A stretch of 56,582 nt of DNA from Thermoanaerobaculales bacterium. GTDB taxonomy: Bacteria; Acidobacteriota; Thermoanaerobaculia; Thermoanaerobaculales; Sulfomarinibacteraceae. The stretch covers positions 1 through 56,582 of the forward strand of contig JALOLD010000022.1 of assembly GCA_025456145.1 (NCBI GenBank), given 5' to 3'. Under the pieces are notes generated by a model. That model had not been told where the DNA came from. It made no database searches and was given only the letters and a program-made list of their open reading frames with translations. Shown piece after piece: positions 21,044-29,868 of the stretch. The stretch's first letter is position 1. Each line of letters opens with the position of its first letter. A program made the translations under genes and the position numbers.

Positions 21044-23446
21044 ATGATTTTCGAGATCGATGCGTTACAGTCCTTCATCGACCACGCGCGCGGCCGGGCG
21101 CACTCGCTGCTCCAAGGCTACTTCGCGATGGGTCGTCCGTTCCTGCTCCGCTCGGACCTGGTGGACGAGCTCGAGCGGCTCGCCGCCACCCCCGAAGGCG
21201 ACGGTCTCGCCGGGAGCGCGCTCGAGGCCACCATCCGCCTCACCCAGGAGGCCGCGGCCGACCCGCCGTGGCTGTACCTCGGGGTCCGCCCCGAGATCGG
21301 GCGATGGCAGTACCTCCGGTTGCACTCGGAGACCCTCCGGGTGGACACGATCTCGGTGTCCCAGTATCTGCGCTTCAAGGAGTCGCTGGTCGAGGGCAAC
21401 GACCGGGCCGACGGCTGGCCGTTGGAGATCGACCTCGGTCCCTTCGGCCGCGACCTGCCCAGGCTCAAGGAGGTGCGGTCGATCGGTCGCGGGCTCGAGG
21501 TGCTCAACCGGCACCTCGCCGGGAAGCTCTTCGCCGAGGCCGACAAGGGCGCCCGTCGTCTCGTCCACTTCCTGTCGCTTCACACCTGCGACGGGCGTCA
21601 GCTGATGCTCGACCCGTCGGTCAACGACCCCGAGGCGGCTCGGAGTGCGTTGCGCGCGGCGCAACGGCGGCTCGCCGGCGAGGCGACGGACACCCCCTGG
21701 GCGGAGATCTCCCAGTCCCTGCGCGGCCTCGGCTTCGCGCCCGGCTGGGGCAACACCGCCGGCCGGGGTCGCGAGACCATGGGCCTGCTCCAGGACCTCC
21801 TCGAGGCCCCCGACCCGGCCACCCTGGAGCGTTTCCTGGCGCGGATTCCGATGATCTTCAACGTCGCCATCCTGTCGCCCCACGGCTACTTCGCCCAGGC
21901 CAACGTGATGGGTTTGCCCGACACCGGCGGCCAGGTGGTCTACATTCTCGACCAGGTGCGCGCCCTGGAGCGGGAGATCCGGGCCCGCCTCACCGAGCAG
22001 GGCGTCGACTACGAGCCCCGGATTCTGGTGGTCACCCGACTCATCCCGGAGGCCGGACGGACGACCTGCAACCAGGCGGTGGAGTCGATCTCGGGCACCG
22101 AGCACGCACGCATCCTCCGGGTGCCCTTCCGAACCGCCTCCGGCGAAATCGTGCCGCACTGGATCTCCCGCTTCGAGGTCTGGCCTTACCTCGAGCGCTT
22201 CGCCCTCGAGGTCGAGCGGGAGATCCTGGCCGAGCTCGGGACCAAGCCCGACCTGGTGATCGGCAACTACTCGGACGGCAACCTGGTGGCGTCGATCATC
22301 GGCGAGCGCCTCGAGATCACCACCTGCACCATCGCCCACGCCCTGGAGAAGACCAAGTACCTGCTGTCCGACCTCTACTGGAAGGACAACGAGCCCCGCT
22401 ACCACTTCTCCTGTCAGTTCACGGCCGACCTCGTCGCGATGAACGCCGCCGACTTCATCGTCACCAGCACCTACCAGGAGATCGCCGGCACCGCCGACGG
22501 CGCCGGCCAGTACGAGAGCTACCACGCCTACACCATGCCGGGGCTCCACCGCGTCGTGAACGGGATCGACGTCTTCGACCCGCGCTTCAACATCGTCTCG
22601 CCCGGCGCCGACCCGGAGATCTACTTCCCGTACCACGAGGCTCAACGCCGTTTCACCGGGCTGCACCGGGAGATCGAGGACCTCGTGTTCGGCGAGGGGC
22701 GGGCCGGCAGCCGGGGCTGCTTCACCGACCCGAGCAAGCCGATCATCTTCTCGATGGCGCGGCTCGACCGGGTCAAGAACCTGACCGGTCTCGCCGAGTG
22801 GTTCGGTGCGAGTGAGCGCCTGCGCGCCGCCGCGAACCTGCTGCTGGTGGCTGGCTTCATCGACCCCGAGGCGTCGAGCGACGCCGAGGAGGCCGCCGAG
22901 ATCCGGCGGATGCACGGAGTCATCGACCGCTTCGAGCTCGAAGGCGAGCTTCGCTGGGCCCAGAGCTTCGATCGGGTGCTCGGCAGCGAGCTCTACCGTT
23001 TCATCGCCGACCGGCGCGGCGTCTTCGTTCAGCCGGCCCGGTTCGAGGCCTTCGGGCTGACCGTCGTCGAGGCGATGGTCTGCGGCCTGCCGACCTTCGC
23101 GACCTGCTTCGGGGGGCCCCTCGAGATCATCGAGCACGGCGTCAGCGGCTACCACGTCGACCCCAACCACGGCGACATGGCGGCCGATCTCATCGCCGGC
23201 TTCTTCGAGCGCTGCGCCGACGACCCGGCGGTCTGGGACGCCATCTCGCGGGGCGGCATCGAGCGCGTCGCCAGCCGCTACACCTGGAGGCTCTACGCCG
23301 AGCGGATGATGACCCTGGCGAGGATCTACGGCTTCTGGAAGTACGTCAGCGACCTCGAGCAGGCCGAGACCCGGCGCTACCTCGAGATGCTCTACGCCCT
23401 GCAGCTGCGTCCGCGGGCCCGCGCGATGCTCGGCGACGACGGCTGA
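21044..23446 (+). CDS. Sucrose synthase
   Basis: 800 residues, the usual size of bacterial and plant sucrose synthase. It interconverts sucrose + NDP and NDP-glucose + fructose. Family motifs: an N-terminal SUS region with [11 protein letters not shown], then [76 protein letters not shown], and the GT-B C-domain with [15 protein letters not shown] and the donor-site segment [16 protein letters not shown]. The ATG at 21044 is preferred because a TACAAT element covers the alternative ATG at 21035. It converges with the sucrose-phosphate synthase gene (stop codons adjacent at 23446/23447), forming a sucrose module. Confidence 0.93.
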   Translation: MIFEIDALQSFIDHARGRAHSLLQGYFAMGRPFLLRSDLVDELERLAATPEGDGLAGSALEATIRLTQEAAADPPWLYLGVRPEIGRWQYLRLHSETLRVDTISVSQYLRFKESLVEGNDRADGWPLEIDLGPFGRDLPRLKEVRSIGRGLEVLNRHLAGKLFAEADKGARRLVHFLSLHTCDGRQLMLDPSVNDPEAARSALRAAQRRLAGEATDTPWAEISQSLRGLGFAPGWGNTAGRGRETMGLLQDLLEAPDPATLERFLARIPMIFNVAILSPHGYFAQANVMGLPDTGGQVVYILDQVRALEREIRARLTEQGVDYEPRILVVTRLIPEAGRTTCNQAVESISGTEHARILRVPFRTASGEIVPHWISRFEVWPYLERFALEVEREILAELGTKPDLVIGNYSDGNLVASIIGERLEITTCTIAHALEKTKYLLSDLYWKDNEPRYHFSCQFTADLVAMNAADFIVTSTYQEIAGTADGAGQYESYHAYTMPGLHRVVNGIDVFDPRFNIVSPGADPEIYFPYHEAQRRFTGLHREIEDLVFGEGRAGSRGCFTDPSKPIIFSMARLDRVKNLTGLAEWFGASERLRAAANLLLVAGFIDPEASSDAEEAAEIRRMHGVIDRFELEGELRWAQSFDRVLGSELYRFIADRRGVFVQPARFEAFGLTVVEAMVCGLPTFATCFGGPLEIIEHGVSGYHVDPNHGDMAADLIAGFFERCADDPAVWDAISRGGIERVASRYTWRLYAERMMTLARIYGFWKYVSDLEQAETRRYLEMLYALQLRPRARAMLGDDG

Positions 23447-25606
23447 TCAGGCGGGCCGGTCGCCGGTCGTCGACGGCTGCGACCCGCCGGCGAAGCCGTG
23501 GTGCTCGATGCCCTCGAGGACCCCCCGCGCGTGCTCGGCCTCGGCGAAGTAGATCCCCGGGCGGCCGCGCAGAGGAGCCAGCTCCTCGCTGTGGTTGCCC
23601 ACCACCACCCCGAGCGCCCCGGCGGTGAGCAGCTCCTCGTCGTTGCCCGAGTCCCCGGCGACCAGGAGCCGTTCGACGCGCAGGCCCCAGCGGTGGGCGA
23701 CGTAGCGCAGCGCCGCCCCCTTGGAGGCCCGTGCCGGCAGCAGGTCGAGGTAGGCCCCGTGGGAGTAGATGACGTTGGCCTCGAGCTTTCGGTCCCTGAG
23801 CCGGCGGGCGATCCGGCGGACCGGCGGCGCCTGGTCGGGGTCGACGAGGTAGCTCAGCTTGAAGGCGCGCTGCTCGGACCTGGGCTGGAGACGCAGGCCG
23901 GGCACGCCGCGGAGCGCATCTTGGAGCGCGTGTGGGTCCCACCGGTGGTCGATGAGACGCCGCCACCCGACATCCTCGACGATCTGGCCATGCCCGTAGT
24001 GGACCTCGCTGCCGACCGCGGTGACCAGCAGGTCGGGACGCGGGACGCCCCACTCGGCGAGCTCGTCGAGGGCGCTCCTGAGCGTTCTCCCGGTCGCGAT
24101 CCCGAACGAGACGTCGCCCCGGTGGGCGTCGAGCCACTCGACGAGCTCGGCGAGCGCCTCGCGGTCGCCGGTCAGGGTGTTGTCGATGTCGCAGACGAGG
24201 AGGTGGTCGTTGAGCACCAGCCCGTGTCGCGGCCCGATGCTCGACCGCCGCCGGGCCCGTCGCTTCCGAATGCGCTCGATCGCTTCGAGGTAGCGCTCCA
24301 CATGGCCGCGCCACGAGAAACCGCGCACGCCCCGTAAACCGGCCTGCGACCGCCGGCGCCAGGCGGCCCGGTCCCCCACCGCCTCGAGGAGGGCTGCCGC
24401 GATCCGCTCGTGGTCGAGGGGATCCACGAGGAGGCCGTTGTTGCAGGCGGCGATGATGGTCCGCGGCCCCCCGTCCTCGGTCGCGACCACCGGCAGCCCG
24501 CTCGCCGCCGCCTCGAGGAGGGTGAGGCCGAAGGGCTCGGTGAGCGCCGGGTTGACGAAGACGCCGTGCCGTCGGGCGGCGGCGCGGTAGAGGTCGGGCA
24601 CGTCATCGGGGTGGTGGCTCTTCGGGTACGCCACCGAGCCGTAGAGATCGTGGCGGTCGATGAGCAGGAGCATCTCGGTGAGGACACGCCGCTGGGCCGC
24701 CGGCAGCTCCGAGATGTCGTCCCTGGCGCCGATCACCAGCGCCAGGTTGGCCGCCTCCCGGAGCTCGGCGCTGCTCCCGTAGGCCCGGATCAGGGTCGCC
24801 AGGTTCTTGCGCTCGTCGGGCCGCTGCAGCGCGAGAATCAACGGCCTTTCGGGGTGCCGCAGATAGCGGTCGAGCTCGTCCTCGACGGGGGCCCGCGCGT
24901 CGCCGCGTCGCGGCGGCGAGAAGCGGTCGAGATCGACCCCCGGCGGGATCACGATCATCCGGCTCTCGGGGTGGGGCGGGTACTGGCCCCACTGCTCGTC
25001 GACCTCCTGGCGGGTGCTGGCGACGACCAGGTCCGCGGCTTCCAGCACGCGTTCCTCGGCGGCGATCCGACGGCTCATCCGGTAGCGCTTCTCGATGGTC
25101 TCCGGGTCCGACCCCTTGTCGAGCAGCCGCTGCCGCTTGCTGCGGCCGAGCGAGTGCCCGGTGTGGATGAGCGTCGTCTCGAGCAGGCCGGCCAGGCGGA
25201 CGCCGACGAGACCGGCGTCGGCGTAGTGGCTGTGGACGACGTCGGGAACCTGCCGCCGCTGGCGGAAGTGCTGAAGGGCGTGATCGACGAACTGCGGCAG
25301 GTGCGGCCACAACGCCTCCTTTCGGAGGTATCGGTGGGGGCCGCAGGGCAGTCGGACGATCCACGCCCGGTCGGCGATCTGCTCGAGGTGCTCGCCGTAC
25401 CGATAGTCGACGTTGATCGACAGGACCTGGCGGGTCATCAGCTCGACCCGCCCGACGTCCGGATGGTCGGACAGGGCACGCGCCAGGTCGAGGACGTACT
25501 GGACCTGACCGCCGGTGTCGGCGTCGCGGCCGAGCTCCGGGTCCGAGCCGCGGATCAGGCCGTGAATACTGATGAGAACGATGTAAAGGCCTCGCTCCTC
25601 GCTCAT
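23447..25606 (-). CDS. Bifunctional sucrose-phosphate synthase/sucrose-phosphatase
   Basis: 719 residues. Residues ~1-460 are an SPS-type GT-B glycosyltransferase (SIHGLIRG, DTGGQVQYVLDLARAL, PDVVHSHYADAG, HTGHSLGRSKRQRLL, the C-domain segment ALTEPFGLTLLEAAA). Residues ~485-710 are a HAD-type sucrose-phosphatase domain (VCDIDNTLTGD, FGIATGRTL, ASKGAALRYVA, VAGDSGNDEELL). The fusion would make sucrose 6-phosphate from UDP-glucose and fructose 6-phosphate and then dephosphorylate it. The phosphatase part keeps its catalytic Asp pair, unlike the inactive tail of many plant SPS. The ATG overlaps the stop of the fructokinase gene (ATGA), so the two are co-translated. Confidence 0.93.
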   Translation of the reverse strand: MSEERGLYIVLISIHGLIRGSDPELGRDADTGGQVQYVLDLARALSDHPDVGRVELMTRQVLSINVDYRYGEHLEQIADRAWIVRLPCGPHRYLRKEALWPHLPQFVDHALQHFRQRRQVPDVVHSHYADAGLVGVRLAGLLETTLIHTGHSLGRSKRQRLLDKGSDPETIEKRYRMSRRIAAEERVLEAADLVVASTRQEVDEQWGQYPPHPESRMIVIPPGVDLDRFSPPRRGDARAPVEDELDRYLRHPERPLILALQRPDERKNLATLIRAYGSSAELREAANLALVIGARDDISELPAAQRRVLTEMLLLIDRHDLYGSVAYPKSHHPDDVPDLYRAAARRHGVFVNPALTEPFGLTLLEAAASGLPVVATEDGGPRTIIAACNNGLLVDPLDHERIAAALLEAVGDRAAWRRRSQAGLRGVRGFSWRGHVERYLEAIERIRKRRARRRSSIGPRHGLVLNDHLLVCDIDNTLTGDREALAELVEWLDAHRGDVSFGIATGRTLRSALDELAEWGVPRPDLLVTAVGSEVHYGHGQIVEDVGWRRLIDHRWDPHALQDALRGVPGLRLQPRSEQRAFKLSYLVDPDQAPPVRRIARRLRDRKLEANVIYSHGAYLDLLPARASKGAALRYVAHRWGLRVERLLVAGDSGNDEELLTAGALGVVVGNHSEELAPLRGRPGIYFAEAEHARGVLEGIEHHGFAGGSQPSTTGDRPA

Positions 25607-26574
25607 TCGTGCTCCCAGGCTCGGCGGTAGCGATCGTGGATTCGGCGGTCCGGCGTGGTGGCGCCGCGGACCGCGCACAGGGCGGCCGCGAACTCGAGGG
25701 CCCGGGCCAGGGTGAGCTCGGGCGGCCAGCCGCCGATCAGACCGGCGATCCAGACCGCGCTGAAGGCGTCGCCCGCCCCCACCGTGTCGACCAGCTCGAC
25801 CGCCAGAGGGGGCCGGCCGGCCAGCCACCGCCGACCGGTCCACAGGAAGGCCCCGTCGCCACCGCAGGTCACCACGACCTGATCGAGCTCGTGGAGATCG
25901 GCGAATCTGGAGGCGGTCCGCTCGAGGTCCGAGGCGGCCGCGGGCGGAGGCGGGGCGGCGGCGAGACGCCGGAGCTCGTCGCGGTTGAGCTTGGCCCAGC
26001 GGGCGGCCCCGAGCAGCTCGGCCACGCGGCCCGGGCTCCACCACGGATCGCGGAGGTTGACATCGATGAAAACCGGCCCCTCGTCGAGCTCGCGCAGGGC
26101 GCGGAGCGTAGCCCGGCCCGGGTCGCTCCGCGCCGCCAGACTGCCGTGGTAAAGCAGCGCGGGACGACGATCCCGGACGGCGGCGAGCGCGGCATCGGGG
26201 TCGAGGCGATCCCACGCCTGGTCGGGCGCGATCTCGAAGGACGGCCCGGCGGTGTCGAAGCCGACCCGAACCCGACCGGTCGGGGCCTCGCCGTCGATCT
26301 GGACCCCGGACAGATCCAGACCCCACCCTTCCATCGCCCGGAGGACCTCGGCGCCGAGCTCGTCGTCGCCGACCCGGGTCACAAGCAGCGGCTCGAGCCC
26401 GAAGGCCTCGAGGTGCCACGCGACGTTGAGGGGAGCGCCGCCGAGGACCCGGCTGCCATCCGGGAACACGTCGAACAGCACCTCGCCCGCGAGGACGGGC
26501 CGGCCGGCCGCCGGGTCCCGTTCGGCGCCTTCGGCGGTCGCCCGGTCGGCGATCACGCGACCTCGCGCGCCCAT
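25603..26574 (-). CDS. PfkB-family fructokinase
   Basis: 323 residues; the ATG at 26574 follows GAGGAGG by 8 bases. It is a ribokinase/PfkB fold: the GAPLNVAWHLEAFGL motif near the N-terminus, a VFIDVNLRDPWW segment, LNRDEL, VVVTCGGDGAF and the catalytic signature DTVGAGDAFSA. It probably phosphorylates fructose to fructose 6-phosphate, recycling fructose released by sucrose synthase into the sucrose-phosphate synthase reaction encoded by the overlapping downstream gene. Sugar specificity is inferred from context; PfkB enzymes for other sugars look alike. Confidence 0.88.
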   Translation of the reverse strand: MGARGRVIADRATAEGAERDPAAGRPVLAGEVLFDVFPDGSRVLGGAPLNVAWHLEAFGLEPLLVTRVGDDELGAEVLRAMEGWGLDLSGVQIDGEAPTGRVRVGFDTAGPSFEIAPDQAWDRLDPDAALAAVRDRRPALLYHGSLAARSDPGRATLRALRELDEGPVFIDVNLRDPWWSPGRVAELLGAARWAKLNRDELRRLAAAPPPPAAASDLERTASRFADLHELDQVVVTCGGDGAFLWTGRRWLAGRPPLAVELVDTVGAGDAFSAVWIAGLIGGWPPELTLARALEFAAALCAVRGATTPDRRIHDRYRRAWEHE

Positions 26575-26725
26575 ACGGGGGGCCTCCTCCTCGGGTGTCC
26601 CACGTTACCCGCACCCTTCGGGCTGATCCGGCGGCCACGCCGGTCGCCCCGGCGCGGCGCCATGCTCCACCCCGAGCGGCCCGGCCGGCGCGGTTCGATG
26701 CCCTGCCTCGGCGAATGGTCGGGCA

Positions 26726-28036
26726 TCATCCGGCGGCCGGCTCGACCCAGCGCACCATGGTCTCGATCGCCTCGACGACGCCCCCGGCATACTCCTGGAG
26801 GAAGACCTCGTCCACGGACGTGTCATCGGTCTGGCGCTCGGCGGCGGCGAGCGCCCGGGCGCCGTCGAAGTCGACATAGGCGAGCCGCGCGGTGAGCTCC
26901 TCGGGAGGCCGACCGAACTCGCGGCCGGGGAGGATCGCGACCCCGGTCTCGTCGAGCAGGGCGGCGCACATCTCGTCCGAGGTGGCGATCCCCCGCTTGC
27001 GGAAGGCCTTGCGGTGCTCGGAGAAATCGGCGAAGAGGTAGAAGGCGCCCTGGGGGCGGGCGACGGTGACCCCGGCTCGACCGAGACGGGCGGCGCACCA
27101 CCGGCCGAGGGCGCCGAGCACGCGACGCGAGTGCCACAGGTACCTCTCGATCGCCAAACCGCCCTCGAAGGCGCGGACCGCGGCGTACTGGATGGGGGCG
27201 CTGGTCGAGGTGTAGGTCTCGCTGGCCGCCGCCGCCATGGCGTCCCGGAGCCAGCCGAGGGAGGGCGGCAGGCTGAACACCCCGAGCCGCCAGCCGCCGG
27301 CCCCGCACCACTTGCTCAGGCCGCCGCTGACGATCGTCCCCTCGGGGTAGAAGCGGGCGATCGAGACGTGCTGCCCCCGGTGGTGGAGCTCGCCGTAGAT
27401 CTCGTCGGACAGCAGGATCACGCCGTAGTCCCGGGCGACCCGGGCGATCTCCTTGAGGCGGTTGACGCTGTAGGTGCTCCCGGTGGGGTTGCCGGGGTAG
27501 TTGAGGACCACGATCCGCGGTCGCGACGGGTCGCGACGACACAGGGCCTCGAGCTGGTCGGGGGTGAGGTGCCAGTCGTCCTCGGGGCGGGTCTGCACCC
27601 ACTGCACCTGGCGACCGATCATCCGCGCCTGGGGTGCGTACGACACCCAGCTCGGCGTCGGGATGACGAGGTCTCCGTAGTAGACGAGCTGGAGGAGGAA
27701 CATCAGCTCCTTCGAGCCGGGCCCGACGAGGACGTTGTCCCAGGTGAACTGCAGCCCCTGGCTGCGCCGGTGGTACTCGGCCACGGCCCGGCGCAGCTCG
27801 GGCAGCCCCTTGACCGGAAGGTAGTCCTTTTGGAAGGCGTTGGTGCGCAGCTTCTCGACGACGACCTCCGGCACCGGGAACGGGGACTGGCCGAGCCCGA
27901 GCTTGAAGATCCTCCGGTGCTGCTTCCGCAGCTCCTCGCAACGCTCGTTGATGGCGACCGTCGCCGACGGCGCCATGCCCCGCACGTTGAGGTTGAGGTT
28001 GACCTGGGGGTCATTGTGCCTGCGTCTCGGAGCCAT
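26726..28036 (-). CDS. Class I/II PLP-dependent aminotransferase
   Basis: 436 residues of the aspartate-aminotransferase fold. Seen: KLGLGQSPFPVPE, the YLPVKGLPELRRAVAEYH segment, VGPGSKELMF, IPTPSWVSYAPQ, LNYPGNPTGSTYS with its substrate Asn, LSDEIYGELHH, and the PLP-lysine motif SGGLSKWCGAGGWRLG (Lys in SKW). A conserved C-terminal Arg is likely in the ARLAYVDFDG segment. The amino-acid substrate cannot be told. Its start is 96 bp after the stop of the KamA-like gene on the same strand, so the two may act on one amino acid. Confidence 0.88.
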   Translation of the reverse strand: MAPRRRHNDPQVNLNLNVRGMAPSATVAINERCEELRKQHRRIFKLGLGQSPFPVPEVVVEKLRTNAFQKDYLPVKGLPELRRAVAEYHRRSQGLQFTWDNVLVGPGSKELMFLLQLVYYGDLVIPTPSWVSYAPQARMIGRQVQWVQTRPEDDWHLTPDQLEALCRRDPSRPRIVVLNYPGNPTGSTYSVNRLKEIARVARDYGVILLSDEIYGELHHRGQHVSIARFYPEGTIVSGGLSKWCGAGGWRLGVFSLPPSLGWLRDAMAAAASETYTSTSAPIQYAAVRAFEGGLAIERYLWHSRRVLGALGRWCAARLGRAGVTVARPQGAFYLFADFSEHRKAFRKRGIATSDEMCAALLDETGVAILPGREFGRPPEELTARLAYVDFDGARALAAAERQTDDTSVDEVFLQEYAGGVVEAIETMVRWVEPAAG

Positions 28037-28132
28037 GGAGATCCCTCGTTCCGTCCGTGCCCGCGCCGCCGCGCCCGATGCCGGGCAGACGCTTCAGGAC
28101 CCGCGCGGCGTCATCGCGCGCCGCCGTCCTGC

Positions 28133-29515
28133 TCAGGCGGTCATCTCCTCGTCGTCCTCGTCGTCGGCCCACTCGGGGCGCCACCGGCCGTCATACATGG
28201 CGCGGATCTCCGGGTCGAAGAAGAACTCCCTCTCGCCGAAGGCCGGCTCGAGCTGGTCGAGCCAGGTCGCCGCGGCGTCGAAGCGGGCAAAGAAGACCCG
28301 ATTGGTCCACTCGGGGTCGCGCCCCTGGATGAACTTGAGCACGAAGACCCGCTCGTCGCCGATGACCGTGACCCCGTCGACCAGGACCTTCCCCGGGGTC
28401 GCCGACATCGACGGCCCGCGGACCGTCCTGGCCAGACCCGAGACCTGTGACAGGGCACGGCTGAAGATCTTGAGCGCCCTCGCCAGGGGGACCTCGAAGT
28501 AGTGCTTCGGGCCGGTGTCCCGCTCGACGAACATGTAGTAGGGGACCGCGCCGAGCCGGACCTGCTCGCTCCACATCGACGCCCAGACGTCGCCCGAGTC
28601 ATTGACCCTCCGGATGAGCGGCGCCTGACACCGGACAACCGCCCCGGTGTCGCGAATCCTCCGCATCGCCTCCCGGACCTCGCGGGTCTCGAGCTCCCGG
28701 GGGTGCGAGAAGTGCGCCATGAGAGCGATCTGCCGGCCCCGCCTGCGCACGTCCTCGAACAGCCTGAGGAGATCGTCGGCATCGCGATCGGTGGTGAACC
28801 GGTAGGGCCAGTAGGCGAGCGCCTTGGTGCCGATGCGGATCGAGCGGATGTGAGCGAGCTCGGGGGTCAGGAACGACTCCACGTACCGGCGAAGCACCTT
28901 CGAGGACATGATCATCGGGTCGCCGCCGGTGAAGAGCACATCCGAGACCTCGGGGCGCCCGGCCAGGTAGGTCGCCAGGGTTTCGACATCGTGGCTCGAG
29001 AAGCGGAGCTTGTCGACACCGACGAACTGGGCCCAGCGGAAGCAGTAGGTGCAGTAGGCGTGACAGGTCTGGCCGCGAGCCGGGAAGAAGAGGACCGTCT
29101 CCCGGTACTTGTGCTGGCACCCCGCGATCGGCTCACCATCGAGGGAGGGGACGTTGAGCTCCTGCTGACCCGAGGGGTGGGGGTTCATCCCCTGCTGGAT
29201 GGTCCGGGCCGCGCGGACGATCGCCTCCTCATCGGCGCCGCTGGTCACCAGGTCGACCATCCGGTCGAAGTCGCCCCGGGCGAGCATCCCGACCTGGGGG
29301 AAGACGAGCTGGTAGATCGGGTCCGACGGAATGTCGCTCCAGTCGATGAGCTCGTCGAGGACGTACTCGTTGACCCGGAACGGCAGCACCGCGGACACCG
29401 CCTTGAGGGCGATCATCTGCTCGTGGGAGAGCTGCTCCAGCCAGGGGAGGCGGTCGATGTGCTTTCTACCGAACGCGCGAAACCGCGGGGGACCGATGGT
29501 CGTCTGACTCGTCAC
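28133..29515 (-). CDS. KamA-family radical SAM protein (lysine 2,3-aminomutase-like)
   Basis: 460 residues from the GTG at 29515, with GGGAGG 4 bases upstream. The radical-SAM cluster motif is C151-HAY-C155-TY-C158. LFTGGDPM corresponds to the SAM-binding GGDP motif. A PLP-lysine candidate is in ATPGK, where lysine 2,3-aminomutase has DAPGGGGK, so the glycine loop is shortened. By eye the Asp residues that bind the lysine side chain in KamA are not kept (DAPGG to SATPG; CDLSxG to VERDTG). I therefore call the fold, not the substrate. An acidic tail (WADDEDDEEM) ends the protein. An aminotransferase gene follows downstream. Confidence 0.85.
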   Translation of the reverse strand: MTSQTTIGPPRFRAFGRKHIDRLPWLEQLSHEQMIALKAVSAVLPFRVNEYVLDELIDWSDIPSDPIYQLVFPQVGMLARGDFDRMVDLVTSGADEEAIVRAARTIQQGMNPHPSGQQELNVPSLDGEPIAGCQHKYRETVLFFPARGQTCHAYCTYCFRWAQFVGVDKLRFSSHDVETLATYLAGRPEVSDVLFTGGDPMIMSSKVLRRYVESFLTPELAHIRSIRIGTKALAYWPYRFTTDRDADDLLRLFEDVRRRGRQIALMAHFSHPRELETREVREAMRRIRDTGAVVRCQAPLIRRVNDSGDVWASMWSEQVRLGAVPYYMFVERDTGPKHYFEVPLARALKIFSRALSQVSGLARTVRGPSMSATPGKVLVDGVTVIGDERVFVLKFIQGRDPEWTNRVFFARFDAAATWLDQLEPAFGEREFFFDPEIRAMYDGRWRPEWADDEDDEEMTA

Positions 29516-29868
29516 CCGACCTCCCGTCGGGTGGGCGATCCGGTGGGAGGGAGCGGTCCGCCGACGCTCGTCGCGCGGGCGCCCCCCAGGGAGTGACTCG
29601 AGCCGTGATCATGGGCCGGTTCGAGAGTCGTGGGTCGGATGGAAGAGGACATTCAGCGCTCCGTTCCCTGGAGTACGGGTCCGAAGCCTCCGGCTGCGCC
29701 GGTGCCGGCCGTACACTCGACCGATATTGGCTCTCGGATCCGCCGTGCCGATGATTCTATCACCTCCGGCACCAATCCTCAAGCGCGGGGGAAAGGCGGG
29801 CGGGCACGCCAGGACGAAGCTGGCGCCCGAGCCGCGAAAGCCCCGGGCCGACGGCCGTCGTGTCGTCG
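29516..29868. other. Noncoding gap between the VgrG-like and KamA-like genes
   Basis: No gene supported. On the minus strand TAGAAT at about 29760-29755 is a -10 candidate that would give the KamA-like gene a leader of about 235 nt. On the plus strand TACACT near 29711 has no gene in front of it. No riboswitch fold was recognised. Confidence 0.4.

Noticed and set aside
23447..26638. Single 1063-residue frame covering both SPS/SPP and the fructokinase region
   Set aside because: The SPS protein starts at the ATG at 25606. Upstream the frame is Arg/Pro-rich, while the fructokinase is read in a different frame with clear PfkB motifs.
29516..29760. Riboswitch in the long leader of the KamA-like gene
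   Set aside because: No conserved core of a known amino-acid or cofactor riboswitch could be recognised, and the promoter itself is uncertain.
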